Source of the DNA: BS750m-G57 sp964607575
GTDB lineage: Bacteria > Planctomycetota > Phycisphaerae > SM23-33
NCBI GenBank assembly: GCA_964607575.1
Contig: CAZSLS010000006.1
Coordinates: 17,466 to 81,465, forward strand
DNA length: 64,000 nt
Direction of reading: 5' to 3'
Of this stretch, positions 1 to 8,139 are shown piece after piece. The position numbers were made by a program, and so were the translations under genes. Each line of letters opens with the position of its first letter. Within the stretch, counting starts at the first letter, position 1. The notes under the pieces were generated by a model. The model ran no database searches, was not told the origin of the DNA, and saw only the letters and a program-made list of their open reading frames with translations.

Positions 1-1
1 T

Positions 2-3000
2 AAGTTTGGCGATTGGAGCGACGGGTACGTCAATCAACTTCCGGTCGGTCCGCCGCCGATGCGGAATGAGACCTGCTATCTCTATCGTACGATTACTGCC
101 AAAACCGCGGGCAGTGTCGAGATGCGGATCCTGGCGGTGGATAACATCAAGGCGTGGTTGAACGGTAAGGAAGTGGCGGGGGTGGGCAACCCGGGTCGGT
201 CGGGCGCCTCGCGGTTCCCGGCCGGTTTGAACGCACAGTTGGAACTGGTGTCCGGAGATAATCGGCTGATGGTGAAGATCACTTCGATGCATGGTAGGCA
301 TGGGTTTGCGTTTGCGATACCGTCGCTCACGCCGTCCAGCAACACTCGTCCGGGCAGACTGGCGAGTACGTACAACCTGGGCTCCGGCGATGAGCCGTAC
401 GCCCGCTCGGGCAAACTCGTTGCGCCCAAGGCTATGTCGGCGTCTCACGCAAAGGAACGCGTTAAGGCGTTTCGGTTTGATATCGCCCCGATCCCGATGT
501 ACGACCCGGCGCGTCTGAAAATGGTGGAAGATCTCGAGCGGACCGCTTCGGCCACCAGCGGCGCCCGGGCGTATCTCAAGGTGCTGGCGGCGTTGAAACC
601 GAAGATCGGCGGCGACGCGGTGGCCGCGGCTGGGCAGATCGAGAAGATGTGGCGCCGGCAGATTCGCAGCCTCGGACCGATAGCGTTTGTGCGCTGCCCG
701 CCGTACCGCGTAAATGCGATCGCGCCGTACACCGCTCGCGGTGCCGGACCGGCGAGTATCTGCGTGTTCGATCCCGCCAACGAGAAAGAGCCCATGCGCG
801 TGATCTACGACCGCCCGGGACTATGCATATTCGACATGAACCTGTCGTACGACGCCAAGACGATATTCTTCGCCGCCCGCAATGGTGGCGAGCCCTGGCA
901 CATATACGAGATCGGCGTCGATGGGAAGGGCCTCAAGCAGATCACCAATGGTTCCAGTAGCGACATATCGCCGACGGTCCTGCCGAGCGGAGAGATAATG
1001 TTCGTCTCGACGCGGGCCGGTACGCGAGTCGTCTGCCAGAAGCAGCCCTCGGGCCTGCTGTACGTTTGCAATCGCGACGGGTCGAACGTGCGGCGGGTGT
1101 CGGGCAATACGCTCAGCGACCACACGCCCCAGGTGATGAACGATGGGCGGGTACTCTTTACGCGATGGGACTACGGCGTCGACAAGAACGTATTCTGCCG
1201 CCAGAACCTCTGGACCATGAACCCCGACGGGACGCGCTTCGCCCTGTTTGGATCGAACACGAAGGAAGATCCAAACTCGTTCTGGGAGGCCAGTGCCATC
1301 CCCGGCCGCCCGGAGGTCGTGTGCGTCTTCGGGCCTCACCACAGTTATCACGCGGGTATGATCGGCCTGGTGTGGGACCGCCCGGTGGGGTTCCGAAAGG
1401 ACGTCCGCGGCGAAGGGTTCAGGTGGGTAACCCCCCAGATGCCGTTTGTCGGCGACACGACCCTGTCGTGGGGCTACCAGGATCCTTGGCCGATAAACGA
1501 GCGGTTGTTCCTGGTGTCGTACGGCGGAGACGGCGGACGAAAGAACCGTTTGTATCTCCTGGACGATCGGGGCAATCGCAAGTGCATCTACGAGGCCGAG
1601 GGGAAAATGGGCTGCTGGGACCCTGTGCTGCTGCGCCCGCGCAAGACGCCCCCGGTGATACCAAACCAGTCGACGCCGGTGAAATACGCCCACCGCACGC
1701 CGGCGGAGGCGAACCTCAATCCCAACGACAAGCTCACCGGAACATTCCTGCTGCAGGACGTTTATGAGGGGCTCGGGCCCACGGTCAAGCGAGGCGAGGT
1801 AAAGTCGCTGGCGATTATCGAGCAGGTTCCCAAGTATGGCGACCCCGCCGGCGCCCAGATATGGGGTTATTCGCCTACGATTAGCCGCGGGACGATGTTT
1901 GTACGGCGGATTATCGGGACCGTGCCCGTCGAGTCAGACGGATCGGCGCACTTCACGGCCCCGGCGATTCGCGACATATCGTTCAATGCCCTGGATGCCG
2001 AAGGGCGCCTGATCAGGCACATGGGCTCGACGCTGCACATCATGCCTGGCGAGACTCAAAGCTGCCTCGGTTGCCATGAAACGCGGGGCAAGGTTCCCGC
2101 CCGCGGTCCGTCCGCCGTCATTGCCGCCAAGCGCCCACCGTCAGTGCCGAAGTATCCCTCGTGGACCGCCAAGGGAATACTCGACTTCACCAAGGTGGTC
2201 CAGCCCGTACTCGACAAGCACTGCATCAAGTGTCATTCGGGCCCGACTCCGAAAAAAGGCGTGGACCTCTCCGGCGACAAGACGCACTCGCACTCGATGG
2301 CCTACGACCAGTTGCTCGATCGGGGCATGGTCCACTACGTGCCCGTCGCGGGGACCGGACACGACAACAGCTCCCCGAAGGCCCGCGGTTCGTACGTCTC
2401 AAAAATCCGCAAGCATCTCGAAACGAACTTTTGCGTGAAAGAGCCGATCCCGCTCGAGGACCGCAAACGCATCTACATGTGGATCGACGCCAACGTACCG
2501 TATTTCGGTACGTACGAGTTCACCAACTCCCGCGTGATGGGCGGGCGCAGCCGCTGGTACGTTACAGACAAGCGCAAGTGGTTCCGCAGAGATTTCGAGC
2601 CCGTGTTCAACCGCCGCTGCCTGCCCTGCCACAAACGCTACATCACGCCGCAGACGTATAACTACAATCCGGGCGGTAGGGGGCAGATCATGGTTACCTC
2701 GAAGATATGGAACGATATCGCGCTGGGTTCGTTCCAGTTGGGACACGGGCGGATATCGATGATCGGGCAGATCGGGCCTGTGCATCGGATCAACCTGACG
2801 CACCCCGAATGGTCGCAGATGCTGATGGCGCCGCTGGCGAAATCGGCGGGCGGGATGGGCCTCTGCAAGGCTGCCGACGGTGGGGCAGTGTTCAAGGACA
2901 AACAGGACGCCGACTACAAGGCGATCAGCAAGGCGCTGCAAAAAGGCCACGACACTCTGATGGCCGACCCGCGCGTGGACATGCCCGAGGCCCGAAAACC

Positions 3001-3469
3001 CAAGAATCTCGAAAAGGCCCGCGAGAAAACTGCCGCCGCCGCGAGTTGGCGGACCAGGAAAGACGGATGGATATCGGCCAGCGCGACCTATCGCGCCAGT
3101 TCGATAATACCCAAATGGACCACGGACAAGGAAAAGCTGCTGACGGGCAAGCCGTACGCCAACGATTGGGCGTTCTGCACCGAAAGGGAGGACAATCCAT
3201 ACATAATCATCACGCTCGACAAGGCGTATGCGATAGATGAAGTGCATATCGTAAACCGCGTCAACTCGTGTCAGGAGTTTGCCCGCACGCTTACGATGTG
3301 GGTGTCGGCCGACGGGAAAACGTGGACGAAGACCTGGTCGGCAGGTGGGCGGCCCAGGGCGGACTGGCACGTAAAACTACCTAAAACTCCGAAGGCAAAG
3401 TACGTAAAACTGGGCCTGACCGAGAAGCAGTACCTGGACTTGAAGTACGTTTTTGTCTACGGTAAGTAG
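2..3469 (+). CDS. HzsA-like multihaem propeller protein, copy 1 (5' partial)
   Basis: The frame is open to the left edge, so the true start and any signal peptide lie outside; at least 1155 residues are visible. Numbering from the first internal Met at base 59: a jelly-roll-like module with WLNG at 1-100, a PD40/TolB-type propeller at about 220-560, and a region like the hydrazine synthase alpha middle domain at about 570-690 (IIGTVPVESDGSAHF) ending in the first haem motif CLGCH at 669. CIKCH (722) and CLPCH (854) follow, so three c-type haems are expected. The last ~130 residues resemble an F5/8-type C (discoidin) carbohydrate-binding domain. Homologous to the proteins at 8140, 23101 and 47212. 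Role is inferred: an exported redox protein binding a glycan or surface. Hydrazine synthesis is unlikely because no beta/gamma-subunit-like gene is nearby. The family is confident; the function is not. Confidence 0.8.
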   Translation, partial: KFGDWSDGYVNQLPVGPPPMRNETCYLYRTITAKTAGSVEMRILAVDNIKAWLNGKEVAGVGNPGRSGASRFPAGLNAQLELVSGDNRLMVKITSMHGRHGFAFAIPSLTPSSNTRPGRLASTYNLGSGDEPYARSGKLVAPKAMSASHAKERVKAFRFDIAPIPMYDPARLKMVEDLERTASATSGARAYLKVLAALKPKIGGDAVAAAGQIEKMWRRQIRSLGPIAFVRCPPYRVNAIAPYTARGAGPASICVFDPANEKEPMRVIYDRPGLCIFDMNLSYDAKTIFFAARNGGEPWHIYEIGVDGKGLKQITNGSSSDISPTVLPSGEIMFVSTRAGTRVVCQKQPSGLLYVCNRDGSNVRRVSGNTLSDHTPQVMNDGRVLFTRWDYGVDKNVFCRQNLWTMNPDGTRFALFGSNTKEDPNSFWEASAIPGRPEVVCVFGPHHSYHAGMIGLVWDRPVGFRKDVRGEGFRWVTPQMPFVGDTTLSWGYQDPWPINERLFLVSYGGDGGRKNRLYLLDDRGNRKCIYEAEGKMGCWDPVLLRPRKTPPVIPNQSTPVKYAHRTPAEANLNPNDKLTGTFLLQDVYEGLGPTVKRGEVKSLAIIEQVPKYGDPAGAQIWGYSPTISRGTMFVRRIIGTVPVESDGSAHFTAPAIRDISFNALDAEGRLIRHMGSTLHIMPGETQSCLGCHETRGKVPARGPSAVIAAKRPPSVPKYPSWTAKGILDFTKVVQPVLDKHCIKCHSGPTPKKGVDLSGDKTHSHSMAYDQLLDRGMVHYVPVAGTGHDNSSPKARGSYVSKIRKHLETNFCVKEPIPLEDRKRIYMWIDANVPYFGTYEFTNSRVMGGRSRWYVTDKRKWFRRDFEPVFNRRCLPCHKRYITPQTYNYNPGGRGQIMVTSKIWNDIALGSFQLGHGRISMIGQIGPVHRINLTHPEWSQMLMAPLAKSAGGMGLCKAADGGAVFKDKQDADYKAISKALQKGHDTLMADPRVDMPEARKPKNLEKAREKTAAAASWRTRKDGWISASATYRASSIIPKWTTDKEKLLTGKPYANDWAFCTEREDNPYIIITLDKAYAIDEVHIVNRVNSCQEFARTLTMWVSADGKTWTKTWSAGGRPRADWHVKLPKTPKAKYVKLGLTEKQYLDLKYVFVYGK

Positions 3470-3547
3470 GACGTCCCCGAGCGTCGGTCCCCAGCGTGAG
3501 ATCAGGGAATTCTGACGTCGCGGTAGGCGTAAGGTATTTAGGGGCGC

Positions 3548-3587
3548 TATAATAAAACTACAAGTCGCCCGGTGGAGTAGCCGGGCG
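3548..3587 (+). promoter_or_regulatory. Candidate -10 box and leader hairpin before the corrinoid operon
   Basis: A perfect TATAAT lies at 3548-3553, but no convincing -35 box was found 16-18 bases upstream. Downstream, CGCCCGG (3566-3572) and CCGGGCG (3581-3587) form a perfect 7-bp stem with an 8-base loop, about 20 bases before the ribosome binding site. It may be a leader hairpin or the 3' end signal of the previous gene; there is no T-run, so a classic terminator is doubtful. Confidence 0.35.
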
Positions 3588-3616
3588 AGTCCCCACTCAA
3601 TTTAAGGATGGTCCGG

Positions 3617-4288
3617 ATGGACATTCGAGAATCACTGGTCGCAAAGATTATGAACGCAGATCGGGCCGGAGCCGGCGCGCTGCTGGTGGAATGGGGCTGG
3701 CAGAACGGGTATAGGAAACTTCTCCCGGAAGTGCTCGAACCGGTTCTGCGGGAGATCGGAGAGTTGTGGACGGCCCCGGATGGGATATCCCTGGCGCAGG
3801 CGTATATTGCCGCCAAGGTAGCCGAGGACGTCATTGGCAAGATTGGCGACATCGTTGCGGATCCCGGATCCGATCCGGTCGAGTCGCGCGGACCCGTGGT
3901 CATCGGAAACATCGAGGACGACTTCCACGCACTGGGACGCCGAATGGTTGGTACCTTCCTCCGGACCGATGGTTGGGACGTTCACGATATGGGCAATGAC
4001 GTACCGGCCGCCGATCTGGTCGACCAGGCCGTCGCCGTCGGCGCGAAGGTCATCGGCGTCTCGGCGATGATGCGTACGACCGCGGAGAACATTCCCGCCG
4101 TTCGGGCGGAGTTGGACCGGCGGGGCTTGACGGGCAAGATTCAACTCGCAGTCGGCGGCGCGGTATTCGTGCTCCGCCCGGAATTGGTCGAGGAAGTCGG
4201 CGGCGACGGGACTGCCGCAAATGCACTGGCGGCGCCGGCGCTGTTCGAGAAACTCGCGCGCCGGGCCTGCGGTGAGGAAAGCGAGTGA
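3617..4288 (+). CDS. Corrinoid (B12-binding) methyl-carrier protein, MtaC/MtbC type
   Basis: About 223 aa. The N-terminal ~85 residues match the helical cap of methyltransferase corrinoid proteins. The C-terminal Rossmann-like B12 domain holds the DxHxxG signature (DFHALG), whose His is the lower cobalt ligand, then GVSAMM at the SxL position and VGGAV at the GG position. It should carry a methyl group on cobalt between a substrate-specific methyltransferase and an acceptor. ATGs exist at 3608 and 3617; the second is preferred because AAGG at 3604-3607 is 9 bases from it and directly abuts the first. The stop overlaps the next gene by 4 bases, indicating translational coupling. No reductive activator (RamA/ASKHA type) lies in the window. 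The substrate cannot be told. Confidence 0.85.
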   Translation: MDIRESLVAKIMNADRAGAGALLVEWGWQNGYRKLLPEVLEPVLREIGELWTAPDGISLAQAYIAAKVAEDVIGKIGDIVADPGSDPVESRGPVVIGNIEDDFHALGRRMVGTFLRTDGWDVHDMGNDVPAADLVDQAVAVGAKVIGVSAMMRTTAENIPAVRAELDRRGLTGKIQLAVGGAVFVLRPELVEEVGGDGTAANALAAPALFEKLARRACGEESE

Positions 4289-5316
4289 ACAGTCGACAGC
4301 GCATCATGGCGACGGTCGCCGGCGATCCTGCGGACCGCCCCGCATTCACCGCCACGCTGAGTCTCTACGGCGCCGCCCTGACGGGCTGTCCGCTGCAGCA
4401 GTACTATACCAGTGCCGCGGCCTACGCCGATGGGCAGGCTGCGGTCGCCGAGATCTTCGGACCTGACATCCTCTTCACGCCATTTTCCTGCCCGGCGGAG
4501 GGAGAGGCCTTCGGGACAGAGGTGGCGTTCTTCGAGCACCAGCCTCCCAACGTGGTCCGCCCGGCGGTCTCGTCGGTCGAGGAGATTGCTTCTCTGGCGA
4601 TACCCGACGTCGAAGCGCATCCCAGGCTGATGTACATTCGCGAGGCGCTGCGGACGATGGTCTCGGCGCACGGTCGGGAGCGGGCGATAGCGGGAATTGC
4701 GCTGAGCCCGGTTGGCGTGCCTCTGATGATTATGGGGATCAGCGGTTGGATGGAGACGGTGCTGTTCGATCCGCAAGGCGCGCGGCGCATGTTGGACGTG
4801 ACGCGCCCGTTCTCCGTGCGGTGGGTTAACGCGCTGCTGGGCGACGGGGCCGACTTCGTTGCCATGCCCGCGGGAATGCTCAGCCCATTGATCGTGACGC
4901 GGGAAATCGCCGAGGATTTCACCCGCCCCGCGCTGGTCGAAGCGCTGGAGGAGGTCGACGGGCCTGTCATTCTGCACCACGCCGGCGGACCATGCACGAG
5001 GCATCTCGACCTGTTCGTGGGGCTTCCGAACGTTATCGGCGTGGTCATCGATAATCGCGACGACCCCGGCGAGGCCCGCAGGATTCTCGGACCGGAGATG
5101 GTGCTGCTGGCCGGCCCGAGCGGACCGGAACTACCCGAATGCACTGTCGATCAGATCGAGGCCGATTGCAGGAGCCGGCTCACCAGATGCAACGGCGATT
5201 CGAAGGCCATCCTGGCAACAGCGGCAGCCGACATACCACTGGCGACGCCGGCGGAGAATATACATGCGATTTGCCGGGCGGTCGGGGCTTATGCGGAGGG
5301 GGGGCAAGATGGCTAG
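4285..5316 (+). CDS. UroD-superfamily (MtaA/CmuA-type) corrinoid methyltransferase
   Basis: 343 aa, the size of MtaA/MtbA methyltransferases, which share the uroporphyrinogen decarboxylase TIM barrel. It follows the corrinoid protein with an ATGA overlap and should move methyl groups to or from it. The usual zinc motif is HxCG in a segment like LHICG; here the matching segment is LHHAGG, with H231 present but Ala233 where the Cys is expected. Cysteines occur nearby (GGPC, and PEC about 50 residues later), so zinc may be bound differently or lost. True uroporphyrinogen decarboxylase is less likely given the neighbours. The family call is firm; the direction of methyl transfer and the substrate are unknown. 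Confidence 0.75.
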   Translation: MNSRQRIMATVAGDPADRPAFTATLSLYGAALTGCPLQQYYTSAAAYADGQAAVAEIFGPDILFTPFSCPAEGEAFGTEVAFFEHQPPNVVRPAVSSVEEIASLAIPDVEAHPRLMYIREALRTMVSAHGRERAIAGIALSPVGVPLMIMGISGWMETVLFDPQGARRMLDVTRPFSVRWVNALLGDGADFVAMPAGMLSPLIVTREIAEDFTRPALVEALEEVDGPVILHHAGGPCTRHLDLFVGLPNVIGVVIDNRDDPGEARRILGPEMVLLAGPSGPELPECTVDQIEADCRSRLTRCNGDSKAILATAAADIPLATPAENIHAICRAVGAYAEGGQDG

Positions 5317-5911
5317 TCGGGAGATCGTTTGTGTGGTCTGCGGGATTTTTGAAGTGGAACTTCGGGCGCTTCAAGAGCAAGGCGAACTATCGTATCCGCT
5401 ACGTTTTCTCTCTTCGATGCTGCACATGGTACCCGAGGAACTCGCCAGGAAACTCACCTGCGCCGTCGATGCAGAACTCCACGCCGGGCGCCGCGTCATC
5501 GTGGTCTACGGGGACTGTCATGCGTCGATGCCCGAAATGGTGAATCGACCGAACGTCGTACGCACCAACGGTATCAACTGTTGCGAGTTGCTGCTTGGGT
5601 CGCAGCGCTACCGAAAACTCCGCGCCGAGGGCGCGTTTTTCATGATGAACGACTGGGCCATGCGCTGGCAAGAGGTCTTCACCGAGAGATTGGGACTCTC
5701 GGAAACCAACGCAACCGACCTGATGCGCGAGATGCACGCGAAGCTGATCTATATCGACACCGGCGTGACGCTCCTACCGCGGGCGGAATTGGAGGCGATG
5801 AGCGCCTATTGCGGACTGGAATGGGAGGTGCTGACGGTTTCACTGGAACCGTTGCTGGAAACGATTACCGACGCGGTGGGGCGACTGGACGAGCAGGGAG
5901 AGATCGAGTGA
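5309..5911 (+). CDS. DUF1638 family protein
   Basis: About 200 aa from ATG 5309, which overlaps the methyltransferase stop by 8 bases and follows a purine-rich GGAGGGGGGG site. The sequence carries the family's Cys/Gly pattern: CVVCGIFEVEL at the start, VYGDCHASM, and GINCCELLLG mid-protein. DUF1638 proteins are often found beside corrinoid-dependent methyltransferases, and this gene fits that pattern. The several cysteines hint at a metal or corrinoid-handling role, but no reaction is known to me. Its stop overlaps the kinase start (GTGA), so all four genes from 3617 to 7998 are coupled. Confidence 0.75.
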   Translation: MASREIVCVVCGIFEVELRALQEQGELSYPLRFLSSMLHMVPEELARKLTCAVDAELHAGRRVIVVYGDCHASMPEMVNRPNVVRTNGINCCELLLGSQRYRKLRAEGAFFMMNDWAMRWQEVFTERLGLSETNATDLMREMHAKLIYIDTGVTLLPRAELEAMSAYCGLEWEVLTVSLEPLLETITDAVGRLDEQGEIE

Positions 5912-7998
5912 GAGGTGCCTCGGGACATACCGACCCGGCGTATGCATCCTTCACGCTGGACATGGTCAACGGCCTGCTTCGCCATACGGGCAACGTGCAG
6001 CAGGCCGCCGACCACCTTACCGAGCAATTGCGAGAGGTGACCGGCGCCAGGACGGTCATCGTGCTTCGAGCGATGAGCCCCGAACGCGGTGGTCCGTGTC
6101 GCGCCGTAAGCGTTAACCCCCAGCGACGCGGAGCGATCGCCGATTCGCCCGAGGCTTCGAATCTGTTTGCGCTATGTGGCGATCTGGCGCAGACGGCCCT
6201 GTGGCGAGCGGGCGACGGCGGTCCGGCGGCGAGAGTTATCGAGGCGCTCGATTGCGGGCTGACGGCGGCCGTTCCGCTGCGCGTGGAGGACAACTACATC
6301 GGATGCATCCTCGCACTCGATCTGCCAGACGACCGCCAGGGGGATATGGTTGCGGCGTGTCTGGACACGGTCGCCGGAATTGTCGCCCTCGTGCTTCACG
6401 GCGCCTTCCTGAGCGAGCAACAGGACAATATCATCGAGGCTCGCACCGCGGAACTGCGGAGTTCGCACGCCTTCCTGCAGACCGTTATGGACGCCGACCC
6501 CGAGAGCATCCTCGTGATCGATCGCGATTATCGCATCGCACTGGGAAACCTCGCGGCGCGAAGGCGGGCGGGCGATGGCGGCGATATTGTCGGGCACAAG
6601 TGCCACGAGATCTGCCACGGAAACGACACCCCCTGCGACGAGACTGATCGCGTCTGTCCGTTGCGGCGGGTGCTGAAAACCGGCGTGCCGGTTACGGTCG
6701 TGCATAAGCATGCCGACGAGGGCGGCGACGGAGCGATCATGGAAGTGACGGCCGCTCCGATCTTCGATACCGACGGGCAGATCGTACAGGTTGTCGAGGT
6801 CGCCCGCGATATAGCGCAGCGCGTCCGGGCCGAGGATGAGCGTGAGAAACTGGAAGCCCAACTCCGCCAGGCGCAGAAAATGGAGGCTGTCGGGCAACTG
6901 GCCGGAGGGATCGCCCACGACTTCAACAACCTGTTGCAGGCGATCCTGGGCTACGGCGAGATGGCACATTCCGATGCTGAGCCGGGCGGCCACGTTCGCG
7001 ATTTTGTCGAGGAGGTGCTGAAGGCGGGGCATCGCGCCAAGACGCTGGTCAGCCAGTTGCTGGCCTTCAGCCGGAGGCAGGTGCTCGAGATGGAGGACCT
7101 GGACCTCAATGAAGTGATCGCTGACCTGATGAAGATGATCCGACGCGTCATCGGTGAATATATTACGCTCGATGTTCTTCTCGGGCACGACCTCGGAACT
7201 GTCCGGGCCGACCGCGGACAGATCGCGCAGATCCTGACGAACCTTTGCGTCAATGCTCGCGACGCGATGCCTGAAGGCGGAACGATCACCATCGAAACCG
7301 AGAACGTCAGGATCGACCAGGAGTATTGCGAGTCCCACACCTGGGCCAGACCGGGACGATACGTACTGCTGAGCGTGACCGACATGGGCTGTGGGATGGA
7401 CGCCGAGACCATGGGGCGAGTCTTCGAACCCTTCTTCACCACCAAGGTCGTTGGCAAGGGCACGGGTCTGGGCCTCTCGACCGTCTATGGCCTGGTCAAA
7501 CAGCACGAGGGATATATCCAGGTCTACAGCGAAGTCGACAAGGGCACGACGTTCAAAACCTATCTGCCCGTGGTCGAACGCTCCGTGACGGCCGTCGGCG
7601 ACAAGATCGAAGGCCCCATCCCGGGCGGTAGCGAGACGATCCTGCTGGCCGAAGACGACGAAATGGTGCTCACACTATCCGAGGCCATACTGACCCAGGC
7701 GGGGTATACTGTGCTGACCGCCGCCGACGGCGCCGAGGCGCTGAGCTTGTTCGAAGAGAACGCCGATGCGATTGGCTTGGCGATCCTGGATGTGGTGATG
7801 CCCAAACTTGGCGGACATGCCGTCTTCGAGCGGATTCGCCCCAGGCATCCGGATGTGCGCGTGCTCTTTGCCAGCGGATACAGCATGAACGCCATCCACA
7901 CGAACTTCGTCCTCGACGAGGGTTTGGCGCTCATCCAGAAACCGTATCAACGCGCCAACCTTCTCCGCAAAGTGCGGGAGATGCTCGACCATAAATGA
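5908..7998 (+). CDS. Hybrid sensor histidine kinase (GAF-PAS-HisKA-HATPase-REC)
   Basis: About 696 aa from a GTG start that overlaps the DUF1638 stop by 4 bases; the frame continues upstream but would run deep into the previous gene. Order: GAF-like domain (~20-170), PAS (~195-310) with a Cys/His cluster (KCHEICHGN, PCDETDRVCPL), HisKA with phospho-acceptor H337 in AHDFNNLL, a HATPase_c domain with N box (LCVNARDAM) and G boxes (GKGTGLGLS), then a receiver domain with phospho-acceptor D628. No transmembrane segment is seen, so it is a cytoplasmic sensor. Coupling to the methyltransferase genes suggests it senses the state of that system; the PAS cysteines could bind a metal, haem or corrinoid, which is inference. 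No HTH regulator partner is adjacent. Confidence 0.88.
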   Translation: MRGASGHTDPAYASFTLDMVNGLLRHTGNVQQAADHLTEQLREVTGARTVIVLRAMSPERGGPCRAVSVNPQRRGAIADSPEASNLFALCGDLAQTALWRAGDGGPAARVIEALDCGLTAAVPLRVEDNYIGCILALDLPDDRQGDMVAACLDTVAGIVALVLHGAFLSEQQDNIIEARTAELRSSHAFLQTVMDADPESILVIDRDYRIALGNLAARRRAGDGGDIVGHKCHEICHGNDTPCDETDRVCPLRRVLKTGVPVTVVHKHADEGGDGAIMEVTAAPIFDTDGQIVQVVEVARDIAQRVRAEDEREKLEAQLRQAQKMEAVGQLAGGIAHDFNNLLQAILGYGEMAHSDAEPGGHVRDFVEEVLKAGHRAKTLVSQLLAFSRRQVLEMEDLDLNEVIADLMKMIRRVIGEYITLDVLLGHDLGTVRADRGQIAQILTNLCVNARDAMPEGGTITIETENVRIDQEYCESHTWARPGRYVLLSVTDMGCGMDAETMGRVFEPFFTTKVVGKGTGLGLSTVYGLVKQHEGYIQVYSEVDKGTTFKTYLPVVERSVTAVGDKIEGPIPGGSETILLAEDDEMVLTLSEAILTQAGYTVLTAADGAEALSLFEENADAIGLAILDVVMPKLGGHAVFERIRPRHPDVRVLFASGYSMNAIHTNFVLDEGLALIQKPYQRANLLRKVREMLDHK

Positions 7999-8045
7999 CA
8001 GGCACAGGCAGGGTGGATGCCTAATTCCGATATCGCAGGTGTATA

Positions 8046-8074
8046 TTGACATTTTCGCTCGGGTTTACTAGGCT
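8046..8074 (+). promoter_or_regulatory. Candidate sigma-70-type promoter before HzsA-like copy 2
   Basis: A perfect TTGACA sits at 8046-8051; 17 bases downstream is TAGGCT (8069-8074), a weak 3/6 match to the -10 consensus. It lies in the 141-base gap between the kinase and the gene starting at 8140, so a promoter is expected here. Only the -35 half is convincing. Confidence 0.35.
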
Positions 8075-8139
8075 CAGGGGGCGTTGGTTTGCATGAAGAA
8101 CAGAAACCGATAACCCTCAGGCTGTTCAGGAGTATTAAG

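Noticed and set aside
6172..7506. 444-codon antisense frame opposite the kinase
   Set aside because: Shadow of the kinase; translation is low complexity and unlike any family.
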